Shown piece after piece: positions 35,669 to 47,064 of a stretch of 64,000 nucleotides of DNA. The stretch comes from Draba incana (lineage: Eukaryota; Streptophyta; Magnoliopsida; Brassicales; Brassicaceae): assembly GCA_963576765.1 (NCBI GenBank), contig OY755202.1:57785396-57849395 (forward strand). Reading direction: 5' to 3'. Every line of letters begins with the position of its first letter. Positions within the stretch are counted from its first letter, which is position 1. The position numbers were made by a program, and so were the translations under genes. The notes beneath the pieces are model-generated. The model worked only from the letters and a program-made list of their open reading frames with translations, was not told where the DNA came from and did not search any database.

Positions 35669-36353
35669 TATGATGCATGGGGACGGCATTTTGGTCTCCG
35701 TTTCCGTCCCGGGGACGTTTCGGGGACGGGGACAGTTTGGGGACGGCTCGGAAACGCCCCCCAAACGTTTCGAGAGTCATGGGTACATTGGTAGGTTAAT
35801 GGGGACGGCTAGGTCAAAACTAGGGACATTTCGGAAACGTCTGATCTTTAAAATTAGTGTTTTCCTACTGTTTAAGTGCCAAAATTTGTTCTGAAAATAT
35901 CATAATATTCTTAGGCGGCAGAACATAAACTTTAGTTCTAAACGTAGAAGATGATGACGTGTCTTAATTAATCTTATATTTACCATTTGTTAGCTTGTTT
36001 TTAGTGCTTTTAATCATTTTCTTCCAATGATTCAAATCTTTTCTTAAATAATAAGTTGAAAAAAAGTTTTTTCATGCAAAAAACTCTAAAGTAGCAAAAT
36101 TAAATAGAGATTTTGCAGCTTAAATTTACTACTGAGCTAATTGTTTTGTTATAGTTTAAAGTGTTTATAATGATTTCATCCTCATATATCATTTCATATG
36201 TAAGCTAATTGTTTATACTAAGCTATATATATATATATATATATTATTGCCGTATCTACGCCGTCCCCGTATCTCTAAATTTTTATGTTTGCCGTTTTCC
36301 GTCCCCGTTCCCGTCCCCATTTCTCGTCCCCGTACCCGTCTCTGTGCAACTTA
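35669..36353. mobile_element. Non-autonomous Mutator-like insertion in the SAP2 leader intron
   Basis: Flanked by GCACGTAAG at 35660-35668 and 36354-36362, a perfect 9-bp duplication. The ends are imperfect inverted repeats (TATGATGCATGGGGACGG against TAAGTTGCACAGAGACGG) built from GGGGACGG units, which recur inward on both sides (GTCCCCGTTCCCGTCCCC on the right). It is 685 bp with no transposase. It sits inside the long leader intron, so it should be spliced out. Confidence 0.72.
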
Positions 36354-36539
36354 GCACGTAAGTAGTGTGGTTATAGACTATGAATATTATTTATAAGGTA
36401 TGCGTTATGTTATTATATGAAAAGAGTATGTTCATTCATCGGCATGGGCTTATGTGTATACATAGTGAATTTGTCGAGAATTGTGTTTGTTTCGTCTATG
36501 TTACTGAAATTGAAGATGACTTTTTTTGTAAGCGTAGAA

Positions 36540-37067
36540 ATGGACCACGACAAGACAGGATGCCAAAGTCCACCTGAAGGTCCAAAGCTCTGTGTCAACA
36601 ACTGCGGTTTCTTCGGAAGCGCTGCCACGATGAACATGTGTTCAAAGTGTCACAAGGATATGCTGTTTCAACAGGAACAAGGGGCTAAGTTTGCATCTGC
36701 AGTGTCTGGAACATCATCATCAGCGAGCAACATCGTAAAGGAAACCATTACTGCTGCGTTGGTCGATGTTGTTGGAACCAAATCCGGTGAGCCGATGACT
36801 GTTTCTGTTCAGTCGTCCTCTGTCCAAGCCGTTGCAGAGGTAGTAGCACCAGAAGAAGCTGCAAAACCAAAAGGACCAAGCCGTTGTACTACTTGCAATA
36901 AGCGGGTTGGTTTGACTGGATTCAAATGTCGCTGTGGTGATCTCTTCTGCGGGACACATCGTTATGCAGACATACATAACTGTTCCTTCAATTACCATGC
37001 TGCTGCACAAGAAGCAATAGCTAAAGCAAACCCAGTTGTGAAAGCAGAGAAGCTCGACAAAATCTGA
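36540..37067 (+). CDS. SAP2: A20/AN1 zinc-finger stress-associated protein (SAP2-like)
   Basis: A 175-residue protein of the plant SAP family, linked to stress responses and, through A20, to ubiquitin binding. The A20 finger has C18, C22, C34 and C37 (LCVNNCGFFGSAATMNMCSKC). The AN1 finger has C116, C119, C130, C132, C137, H140, H146 and C148 (RCTTCNKRVGLTGFKCRCGD). All zinc ligands are present. The linker is Ser/Val-rich and the C-terminus is basic. The frame is open 41 codons further upstream. The start MDHDKTGC is chosen because it lies just after the intron acceptor and gives the normal family length of about 173 residues. The coding region is a single exon. The position between PLT2 and the UGT matches Arabidopsis AT1G51200. 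Confidence 0.93.
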   Translation: MDHDKTGCQSPPEGPKLCVNNCGFFGSAATMNMCSKCHKDMLFQQEQGAKFASAVSGTSSSASNIVKETITAALVDVVGTKSGEPMTVSVQSSSVQAVAEVVAPEEAAKPKGPSRCTTCNKRVGLTGFKCRCGDLFCGTHRYADIHNCSFNYHAAAQEAIAKANPVVKAEKLDKI

Positions 37068-38689
37068 AATGGTACACCGATGTTTCCTTTCTTCCTGTCT
37101 GTGTCTGGTTTCAAGTATCGCTCTCAATGTTTAAAATAGGTTGAATGAACGAAAGCGTGGTGTGGTGGTGATCTTTAGCTTTCTTCTCTCTGTTTATCTC
37201 TCTCTGCAATATTTGTGGTGTGAAACTTTCTTATTATCTGTGCTTGCAAAAGCAGAGAAATGTATGTGCTCTTGAAAGAATATGATGCTTTGATATGTTT
37301 CTCTTTCTTATTATTATTTTTATTATGGGCATTATTATGTTTGTGTGTCTTGCTTGGGTCTGTATCATACTGAGATTGTGGTCTTTGTAGCTATATGAAG
37401 CTTTTTTTCTTCTTCTTATAATTGTCCTTTAATAGAGGCTTTTTAGGCTTTGTAGCTACATGAAGATTCCTTTTCATTTCTCTGGTTCTTAATTTCTTAT
37501 GTAGCTAATAGCTATGCAAAGTCATGAAATTTAACATAACCGGTTAATCGTCGTCGGAAACTCCCAGAGCTACTCTATTGGAAAACTATCGTATTCTATA
37601 AATGTTTTGATGAAAATGGCTGAATTCAAAAGTTGTAGGGATACATATTCAGTATCAGAAAGTTATGAGAGCAACGTGTGGGGGAAAAGATAGTATAATA
37701 TATCAAATTTTCCTATTGGGAATTTGGCATTTATATCTTTCTTGCATAGTAGTTAAAGATTGGTTGGGAAAGTATGGTATGATGTTTTTGCCAATATCCA
37801 ATAATGATCACATGAGTTGAGAGATATTTGTAAAACATATTGTTATTCTAAAAAAAGAACTTCGTATTACATATCAGGATTAATTTATGTAAAGATCAGT
37901 TTTGCCATTTTGGTATGGATATTTCCTATAATTTGAAGAAATGAGAATTTTTAAAAGAATTTAGAGATGATATACAATCTTTCTGTAAAATTTAATTCAC
38001 AAATAGATGATTTGGGTTACCCGTCTCTTATATTTTTCTGTATTATGTTGACTAAAATAATCTCAAATCGTAGTTTTTTTTTTTTTAAATGAGAGTTAAA
38101 ACGGAAAATTTAAAATGGATACAAAACGAGATGGTTTCCTATCCTAAAGTAGATATGCCTAAGTATGGTCACCGATTGAGTTACACAAAGTATTTTTAGT
38201 ACAATTAGCAAGTGATCCGAATTTTTTACCATTCGAATAATTATTTTAAAATGAGTGTAACAATAAATTATAAATAGTCAACGTAACAATATTCGACCAA
38301 ATGAAAGTTGTGTAAAAAAAAAAATCGCACTGAAATTATTATTTTTATATGTTTTCTAGATTTTTTGAAATAATTGTAACAGATGACACTTATTCATAAA
38401 CTCATTAGTTTTTTAGCACTTTATGAATTTTTTTGTTTCATATAACTTTATATTGTAAATTACCTGAAATATCCCTATATCACATTAACCAAATGCTCTT
38501 CTACTCTCTTATTTTCTCTCCCCCGTACATGACCGAAATGTTTTTTATTATTTTTTATTTTTTTCGTAAATACTACATCTCTTTATTTTTATCTACTTAT
38601 ATATTTATATTTTATTTTAGAAAAAAAATCATTTTCAGTTTTCATTATAATTTATTTTTCTTTACATTTTGATATCCATTTTCAATATA
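37068..38689. other. SAP2 3' UTR and intergenic DNA
   Basis: Probable 3' UTR to about 37300, then AT-rich spacer with no gene seen. Confidence 0.5.
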
Positions 38690-39460
38690 TTTTATTAATT
38701 TTATCAACAGAAATAACAATACAATAAAACATATTAATATATGTAATGTATACACTTATATATATATATATACTATGTACATAGCATATACGTGTACAAT
38801 AAATTTTGCCAGTAATGTTATACACATGTGTTATATGTAATATTTTGTACATGTGTATATGTACGTATATATACACGTGTATATACTATATATACATGTA
38901 TACATATCTGTGTAAGTGTATGGGTATATATCTACGTATATATATATTTGTGTACGTGTATGCATATATCTACGTGTACATATATATGTGTATATATATT
39001 TTCATCTATGTACGTGTATTTGTATATGTACACATGTTTTACATGTACGTGTATGCGTTTATGTATACATATGCTTTATGTGTATGTGTATATGTACGTG
39101 TATACATTTTTGTGTACGTGTATGCGTTTATGTTTTGTGTGTACATATATATGTACGTGTATGTATACATGTATATGTATGTGTATTTGTGTACATGTAT
39201 GCGTATGTATGTACATATGTTTTATGTGTACGGGTATATGTACGTGTACGTGTATTAACTTACATGACGGAATTTTTACACTTACACAAATATGTATACA
39301 CGTACACAAATATGTATGCGTATATGATGTACTGTATATATACATGAGATACACAAAACGATATATATGTACATACATACACGTACACTTATACATTTGA
39401 ATATATATCATATGTAGCTCACATACCTTATACGTACACATATATATACATATATATCAA
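38690..39460. repeat. Alternating purine-pyrimidine tract (TA/GT/AC/TACGTG-rich)
   Basis: About 770 bp of cryptically simple sequence made of TATATA, GTGTATATGTACGTG and ACACGTACA-type words, mostly alternating purine and pyrimidine. It opens spurious frames of up to 190 codons on both strands rich in Tyr, Cys and Val (YVYIYMCIYI-type). These are repeat artefacts, not genes. Confidence 0.8.
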
Positions 39461-40584
39461 TTTAATTGTGCAAAAATATGGTAATATAGATTTTGAAAGA
39501 CTGAGGATAAAAACTGAGTTTGAAAATATAAAAAAATATTTTTTTCACCAAAGTATTTGAAAGAAAAATAGAATACGAAGGTGAAAAGAAAAAAAAATTA
39601 AAAGAAATGTAATAAGAAAGAGAGGATGACGTGTGGAGGAGTGGGGAAAAAAAACAATGGCATGATGGTAATATTTTGAGTGGACGAGAACAAAGATACG
39701 GTGAAGAGTACTTAAAAGTGTCAAAATAACATCGGTTTTCAGAATGTGTCAAAAATGCAACTGGTTTTAAAAAATGGCAAATACTCTCAGATTTTTTTTA
39801 CCATACACCACCACTACTTAATTATTTTACCGTTTGTTTATGAGTTATACACATATTTGTGTTATGCTTCACCGTTTGTTTCACCATCCGTTAAGTTTCA
39901 CCGGTCATAGTTTCTTTCTTAGCTTTTGTAACAAGACGATAAGGAGACAAGTTTAATCAGTGTCCCAAGCCATGTGTCTGCTTCATTAAACCCTATCACG
40001 TCATCTCTTACGTACGTATTATAATAATTGATTCAGGTTTTTGTTTCCTCTTTGTTGTATTTCACCTAAAATGCCAAAACAATAAGATCATGCTCTATTT
40101 TCACATCCACTTACTTCACACTCTTAATAGATTTTTCTCGATACGAAACCAGCCTATCATTTCGGAACTATCGCTATAAGGTGGACCATTTCTAGTATAT
40201 GAGATTATTTATCGGACCAATCTAGTTTTGATATCATTTTAGGCTTTTAATTCAAAGCCGAATGACAATAAATATAAAGATTTATGTACTATAGATATTA
40301 GATAATTTGATTTTATTTAATCTCATTATCAAATATAAATAGTAGGAAATATTATGATTCTCCATTTGATTTTTATTTCTTAATTATGTACTCTTTGTTT
40401 TTTTTAAGAGGATAAAACTAAATTATTGATTCACCAATTGTATTGATTAGGTGAATGATATGCCATTCAAAAAATGGAAAAAAATCTTAAAATAATCATA
40501 ATGTAAAGTGTAATAAAGAATATAAAATGCCAATGAACACATATCATCAAACGTCCGTTACCAATCATCCTTAATCACACAAAA
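39461..40584. other. Upstream region of the UGT
   Basis: AT-rich. No gene recognised and no clear promoter element beyond AT-rich stretches. Confidence 0.45.
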
Positions 40585-41972
40585 ATGACGACCGGAGAAA
40601 TCCCATCGACGCAACCACTGGAACCGAAACGCAGCGTTTTGAAACCGCACATCATGGTGTTTCCATATCCAGCACAAGGTCACTTGCTTCCTCTTCTCGA
40701 CTTAACTCATCAACTTTGTCTTCATGGCTTCACAATCTCAATCATCATCACTCCTAAAAACGTTCCTTACCTTTCTCCTCTTCTCTCTGCTCATCCATCC
40801 GCCGTTTCCGCCGTCATTTTACCTTTCCCGCCCAATCCTTCACTCCCTCCCGGAGTCGAAAACGTTCAAGAACTCGGTTGTTCCGGTAATCTTTTGATTA
40901 TGGCTTCTCTTCGTCAACTTCGAGAGCCTATCATCAAATGGTTAACTTCTCATACTAATCCTCCTAAGGCTATGATCTCTGATTTCTTCCTCGGATGGAC
41001 TAAAGATCTCGGTATTCCTCGACTTGCTTTCTTTAGCTCTGGAGCATTCTTAGCTTCGATACTTCATTATCTCTCCGATAAGGTTCGTGACTTTGAATCA
41101 ACCGAGCCTATCTATTTATCGGAACTTCCTCATTCCCCTGTTTTCAAAACAGAGCATCTCCCGTCTTTAATCCCGAAATCTCCTTCTTCGCAAGATCTCG
41201 AAAGTCTTAAAGATACAACGATGAATTTCTCGAGCTACGGTTGTGTTTTCAATTCTTCTGAGTGTTTGGAAGATGAGTACATGGAGTATGCGAAGCAGAA
41301 AGTTGGTCATAACCGTGTTTTCGGCGTTGGACCGCTTTCTTCAATCGGGTTAAGTAAAGGAAATCCGGATTCTGATGTAGACGCAAAGGCGTTGATGAGT
41401 TGGCTTGACGGATGTCCAAATGGATCAGTACTTTACATTTGCTTTGGTAGTCAAAAAGTGTTAACCAAAGACCAGTGTGATGCTTTAGCTCTTGGTCTTG
41501 AATGAGCATGACCCGGTTTGTTTGGGTGGCTAAGAAAGATCCGATACCCGATGGATTCGAGGATCGGGTTTTAGGTCGAGGAATGATTGTTAAAGGGTGG
41601 GCTCCTCAAGTGGATGTGTTGAATCATGTAGCAGTAGGCGGGTTTTTAAGTCATTGCGGATGGAACTCGGTCCTCGAAGCAATGGCTAGCGGAACAATGA
41701 TTTTGGCTTGGCCTATGGAAGCAGACCAATTTGTTGATGCAAGGTTACTAGTGGAACATAAGGGTGTAGCGGTTAGAGTTTGTGAAGGAGGTGAGACTGT
41801 GCCTGACCCGCATGAGTTAAGTCGGATCATAGCTAAAACAATGGATGAATGCGGACGCGAGGTGCGCGTTCGGGCTAATGAAATGGGACGCAAGGCACGA
41901 GCTACGACTGAAGTAGGAGGGAAGTCTAGTGCAGATTTAAAAAGACTTGTCAAAGAATTGAGCTCTCTATAA
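40585..41972 (+). pseudogene. Family-1 UDP-glycosyltransferase (UGT89A-like), single frameshift
   Basis: Cytosolic UDP-sugar-dependent glycosyltransferase of small molecules, related to the UGT89 group (AT1G51210 position). The N-terminal half (306 codons) has VFPYPAQGHLLPLLDL with the catalytic-type His at residue 33, and SDFFLGWTKDLG. The frame stops at TGA 41503-41505. The C-terminal half continues one frame away from 41502 (SMTRFVWVAKKDP...). It contains a complete 44-residue PSPG sugar-donor box at 41598-41729 (WAPQ...HCGWNSVLEA...ADQ). A one-base loss near 41500-41503 explains the break. Otherwise the gene is uninterrupted and would give about 462 residues, normal for the family. There is no intron. 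It is convergent with WIP5 (345 bp apart). The break could be a real null allele or an assembly error. Confidence 0.88.
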
Positions 41973-42316
41973 AGATTTGATTCTAGAGAGATAATATCTG
42001 TATCCAGATAAATATGTGTTTTCATTGTTAAAGCATTACTTGAAGATTGAACAAGATCAAACATCTTTATAGTTAAACTGAAAAATATATAAATCATCAA
42101 ACTTTGAAACTACTCTACTTCAAAAAATAAAACATATGAACATTCAAAATTAAAGGTTTAACGGAACAAAATCTTCATAAGTTAACTCTAATTAATAAAA
42201 AGAACCAGCATAAAACAAAATTAAAGGTTTAAAAGTACGACACGAAGAACATAACAAAAGAGCACATGCATACATTTAATGTAATGCATGAGAAACAAAG
42301 AAAATAAAAACCCTAA

Positions 42317-44916
42317 TTAATACTCATTGTTGTTGTTGCAATCATCTTGTTGCTCAATATCAGAAGCAGCCTCATAATAGTCCTCATGATCTCCTCCAAA
42401 GCTATCAATTCCACAAGGAACATGACCATTTCCAAAAGCCTTGACGTGGTCCTTTAGAGATCTCTTGTGCTTAAAATCCGAACCACAGGAGCAATACCAA
42501 AGCTTACCACAATTCTTCTCATGTGTTCTCCAATCTCCTTTCACTGCAAAGGCCTTGCCACACCTACGACAAGCAAATGGTCTAGACCCGTGTTTGCGCT
42601 TGTAATGTGTTTGGAGTGTTCGAAAGTCTTTGAGAGGCTTGGCTCGAGGATGGTCGATGTTGTTCTTGCATCCCGGTGCACAACAAAAACATGGAAGTCT
42701 TAGCATTCCTGTTGGTTGGGTTCCTCTAAGTGACTCTGGTCCCTTTCTGTATTGTGAGCCGTGTCCCCACATGTGCATCTATAATAAAACGTTTTGAGGT
42801 CATTAATATTGAAAGGACTCATCAAACTCATAAAGTATTGGTTTAAGTCTAGGATACATGCTATTGTTATTTGTTTCACTATGAAGATTGGATTGTTTCA
42901 AATGCGTTGATTTATATGTGTATGCGCCTACTAGTTAAAATGCCATATATACTTATATTTAAAATAACTAAAACACAAAAGTACTCTAATGGTGTTTTTT
43001 TCCGGTTTGACTGTGTTTTGCGCATTTATGGTTTTTATATAGAATTTGATAACAGCATTATAAGCTTATGTTTTGTTGACAAAAAAAAAAAAAAAAAAAA
43101 AGCTTATGTTTTCTTTTTAAGTTGAACACAACAATTTACTATGGAAACATTAACGTAAAATTTTCACCCCCAAAAAAAAATTAGCGGAGGAACAAAATAA
43201 AACATTTTGCTATAAGATATAAATATTAAATATTACAATCTATGTAAAGTTCGAGATGTAGATCAAGACTTGTAAAGTTTGCTTTTGGCTTGTAATGATT
43301 ATTAGTTGCATCAATCTTTGGGGTAATATACATAAACAAAACAAAGCCTATATTCTGCTAGGCACTTCTCTTCCCTAGCTACTTTCCTTAAAAGAGAAAA
43401 AGAAAATTTGGGGTTTCATGATTTAAAAGTTCACAAAAATCAAGAGGGACAATAAAGATGGAGGTGGACTAAGCATGTTTCAGGGTTATAAAGAGTCAGT
43501 CTGACAAAAAGACTGTTGGTTAAAGAAGATCTTCTGACTTGTTACCCCTTTGATAAGTTTGATCTTTCATAGCCATCATCATTCAACACCCTGAAGCTGA
43601 TTTGATGTGTACCATCAATTTGTAAAAAGTTAATTATTCTCGAGTTACTAAACATCAAGGCATAATAGTAATGATCAAAATTACCGCTATTGGACATACC
43701 CCTAAAAGATCCATGAATTAAGGTCACATACGACCATGATATTTATGAGTATCATAAGATAAAAAAATAATAAATCTTTTCTTTTTATTCAATTTTACTC
43801 AAAAAACTACTCTTTTTCTTCATTTTATTCAATTTTTATTAATTTTATATTTAAAAACACTCAATTACTCCTATTGATACTCACTTTTGATATCAACTCA
43901 TTGATACCCTCTCTCCAATAATATCAACAATCTCCTCTTTTTATTCAAATTTTATTAATTTTATATTTAAAAACACCTCATCTTTTTACTAAAAAACACT
44001 CTCTTTCCTTCTATTCTTCAAATTTTAATAATTTTATCTCATATGATATCCTATTCTTTACATTTTCTTAGACACCCAAACTGAAAATAAAATAAAAAAC
44101 ATGGACTAAAATCTTTGAAGAATGAAATATGAAATCTTGAAATGAGTTAGGAGATGATTCTTGGATCAGTGGTATAGTACCTGCCCTAAAGATCCATGAA
44201 TCAATAACGAGTTTCTTTACATTTTCTAAGACCCCAACTAAAAAGAAAATAAAAACCATGGACAGAATTTTTGAAGAATGAAAAATCAAATCTTGAAAGG
44301 AGTTAGAGATTCTTGGACCAGTATAGTATAGTACCTGCATGTTATTGTATCTGTTGAATGTCTTGAAGCAAAGAGGACAAGAGAACTGCGTAGGACCAAT
44401 CAAAATCTGAGAAGGAGTAGGGATCCAATAGTGTAGGCCTCTCATGTGTACATCTCCATGATCATCATCATCATTATGAAGAGACTCAACAGTGACCTCT
44501 ACTTCTTGATCATGATCTTGATCTTGCTCCCTGGTTGCATCGGGAGCCAAGTAGCTCTCGCTGCTCCCACCAAGACCGTAGCTAGGTAACCCTAAATGAA
44601 GATCCACAGTTACATGATGAGGATCATCAAGAGAGTTTTGATATGGGTCCATGAAATAATTTTGGTCTTGTTGTTCTTGGTGTCTAATAGGACTTAAGGT
44701 AAGGAGAGGAAGAGCTTCTTTGAGTGGAGGTGAGCTAGGGAAAGTGGAAGTAGTAATAGTAGGAGTAGAAGAAGGGGTTATGAAATTAGGGTTTGTGGTA
44801 TTAGGGTAATAGAAGCTTCCTTGAGAGTTGTAAATGTAAGAGAAAGAAGTTGAATAGTTGAAGTTAGTATTGTCAAATCCATTGTTGAAGAGATCAGAAC
44901 AAGCTGGATTTGACAT
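42317..44916 (-). CDS. WIP5: WIP-type C2H2 zinc-finger transcription factor (WIP5-like)
   Basis: Nuclear factor of the WIP subfamily. In Arabidopsis NTT/WIP2, WIP4 and WIP5 act together in embryonic root initiation. Two exons on the minus strand: 44916-44335 and 42778-42317 (1044 nt, 347 aa). The intron of 1556 bp is GT-AG. The first finger is split by the intron: FSCPLCFKTFNRYNNMQ in exon 1, then MHMWGHGSQYRKGPESLRG in exon 2. Three more fingers follow: CFCCAPGCKNNIDHPRAKPL, FACRRCGKAFAVKGDWRTH and YCSCGSDFKHKRSLKDH. The N-terminal 175 residues are Ser/Thr/Asn-rich, with an acidic stretch. The start MSNPACSDLF is preferred over an upstream in-frame ATG (45267) because the extra residues are low-complexity leader translation. 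No lesions. Confidence 0.93.
43750..44050. repeat. MITE-like, decayed copy C in the WIP5 intron
   Basis: Contains the same TATTCAATTTTTATTAATTTT / ACTCTTTTTCTTC pattern as the MITEs at 19.2 and 28.5 kb, with weak inverted ends (ATGAGTATCATAAG and CTCATATGATATCC). No target duplication could be made out. Confidence 0.35.
44055..44338 (-). repeat. Tandem duplication spanning the WIP5 splice donor
   Basis: Two diverged copies of a segment of about 130-160 bp (44055-44187 and 44213-44338). Both start TCTTTACATTTTCT(T/A)AGAC and end at TATAGTACCTGC. Read on the minus strand, each copy ends with CAG|GTACTATAC, so the exon-1 donor is present twice about 154 nt apart. Confidence 0.75.
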
Positions 44917-45849
44917 GACTTTGAGGAGAAGACAACGAAGAATAAGAAGAAGAAGAAGAAGAAGAAAGGTAACGTATCTATGGTACTTGTGTGTTTGTGC
45001 TAGAGAGAGATAGAGAGAGAAATGAGAAGATAGGTATGTGAGTGTGAGTGTGAGTGTGTATGTATATATAGATGTAGCATATATGTATGTAATGTTTGAG
45101 ATGTGACGAAGCGGTGGAAGATATTTCATGATGATAAAGAAAGGGTACGGAGAAGGAAGTAGAGAGAAAAGACCCAAGAAGAAAGTTGAGGAAGCTAAAA
45201 AGAAATTATCTTTGGGACTCGTGTAATGGTGGATAACTGTGTGTATGTATTTGCATTCTAAAGTCAAATATTAGATCCTTGCACTTTTAAGAATTAGGGT
45301 GACAAAAATATATGTAGAAAACTTTAATAACTAAAAGTTCTTCATGAGTCAAAATTAGTTATAAATTTAATGGAGTTTCAAGGTGGTTTAACAAGTGAAG
45401 ATTTTATATTTCTCTATACTGCATGCAACAATATATACTAAGAAACATAATTAACAATTCCCAACTTTTGAATATTTGCTTGAACAGTCATTAGTAAAGA
45501 AACTATAGACAAAATTAGATTTTTGTTAATCAGAGTTAAGTAGTCCGATAAAGTCACCACACAGCAGGACTAATTAACCAATGTTGTTAAGAATAAATCG
45601 TTGTGTAAACTTATGACTTGTTATCCTATGTATATAGAATTTCCTCTTTTCTTAATATTTTTTTCTTTGTTCAAGTTAATTAGATTTGAAAACTATAGAG
45701 GTTTTAATATTTTTTATTAATAAAATGTACATTTTTCATTTCTTTTTCACGTATCTTCAGTTTATTATTTGTTAGTGAAATTAACAATCATAAAATACTG
45801 AAAACACAATTTTGATTGAGTTTTAAAATGAAGAGACTGAAGATGAAGA
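44917..45849. other. WIP5 leader and promoter region
   Basis: Includes a purine-rich 5' UTR on the minus strand (AGAAGAAGAAGAAG near 44945-44965, and GAGAGA/GTGTGA repeats near 45000-45060). Further out is AT-rich DNA with nothing recognised. Confidence 0.45.
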
Positions 45850-46358
45850 CTGAAGATATATCAGTTCTGTGTAACTTAGGAAGTATCTCAGGAAGCGATT
45901 GTGAAGCAATCGACGTGGAAAAAGATGGCTGAGCTGGATCAATGAATGGTGGTTGCTGAGCTGGACGACCTAGAGGAATCTAGAAGCGTGGAGGATCAGC
46001 TTGTAGGCGATTCACATCACGAAGATTCATGATTATCTCTAGGAGAAAAATAAGGAGAGGATAATCTTGAAAAAAAAGATATGAGTTTATCCTTAACTTG
46101 ATTTGTGCTCATCTCTACGTGTATAAATAGAGAAGGACGAGCAAAGTATTTGCGTAGACCAAAGAGCCACGAAATCCTAGGGGGATGTGGACTTGAGGAG
46201 AGACTACCTCAGAGTCTGCCTCAGGATTCGATTGGTTAGAAAAGTTCATCTAGAAAAGAATGGTAGGCATTGTAGTGCTTGATACCATAAGCAATTGTAG
46301 TTGTAATCTTGTTCTAGTGGATTTGTTCTAGACTTGGTCCTGGGGAGTAGGAAACGAA
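45850..46358 (+). repeat. Old LTR-like sequence, left part
   Basis: Joined conceptually to 53736-53868, this reads like the 3' portion of a plant copia-type LTR (GGGGAGTAGGAAACGAAC, then CCCGTTAACAAACTTTGTGTC). It is the host sequence into which the next elements inserted. Neither LTR end is defined. Confidence 0.4.
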
Positions 46359-46369
46359 CACTACAAGAA

Positions 46370-46880
46370 AACAGGCCGTTAGCCACTCGAATTACCGAGT
46401 GGCTAGTTAGTCACAATGATTTGCGACTTATTTGTGACGCTTTTGTGACTAAAGCGTGACTCTTTTTTTCGGAGTCACTAATTAGTCGCTCATTTGCGAC
46501 TCCATCAGGTAGTCGTTAAGTAGTCACATATTTGCGACTAATCTGCGACAATGATTGGTACGTTTTGTTGGAGTCGCAGAGTAGTCACAAATTGACGACT
46601 CCTTAGCGACTGAAAGCCGAGTCACCAATTAGCCACTCTTGAGTGACGCATAACAGAGTCACAAATTAGCCACTCCACCTACCGAGTCACTAAAGAGTGA
46701 CAATGGTTTTTGTCGGCATAATAGGACAAGTGTGGGCGTATGTCGGCAGACAAAGGGACAAAAATAAAACGTGGGAAATTCTTGTGCACCTAATTTATGT
46801 CGTTGGAGTCTCTAAAGAGTCGCAAAAGAGTTGCTCATTTGCGACTACCAGTGTGGAGTCGCAAATGAGTGACAAACGAT
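46370..46880. repeat. Left sub-terminal repeat region of the CACTA element
   Basis: Many copies of words such as GTGACT, GAGTCGCAAA, TTAGCCACT and GCGACTA in both orientations. In En/Spm these are the binding sites of the TNPA-type protein. A similar patch occurs internally at 47715-47850 and again near 48190-48400. Confidence 0.7.
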
Positions 46881-47064
46881 TTTGCCTATATATACTACAA
46901 ATTCTCTTCTCATTTCCACACACCTCTCTCTCCCATCTCTCTTATAATCTCTCTCTCTCTAGAAATATTAGTTCCGAAAAAGGGAGAAGAAAATAACAAA
47001 TTTTAATTTTAATTCGATTAGTTTAAAATTTTAATTCGATTAGTGAAAATAACAAATTTTACTC

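Noticed and set aside
36417..36539. N-terminal extension of SAP2 by 41 residues
   Set aside because: The extension lies in the leader intron before the acceptor, and the family starts at MDHDKT.
38806..39441. Overlapping frames of 120-190 codons rich in Tyr, Cys and Val on both strands
   Set aside because: They come from stop-poor simple sequence, exist in several frames at once, and show no domain.
41495..41515. Short intron or programmed frameshift in the UGT
   Set aside because: No GT-AG pair fits, and no slippery site or downstream structure was evident. A single-base deletion is simpler.
44335..45267. Upstream ATG at 45267 as the WIP5 start
   Set aside because: It would add 117 residues of low-complexity Leu/Tyr/Thr sequence translated from a GAGAGA/GTGTGA leader. 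The internal Met gives the normal family N-terminus.
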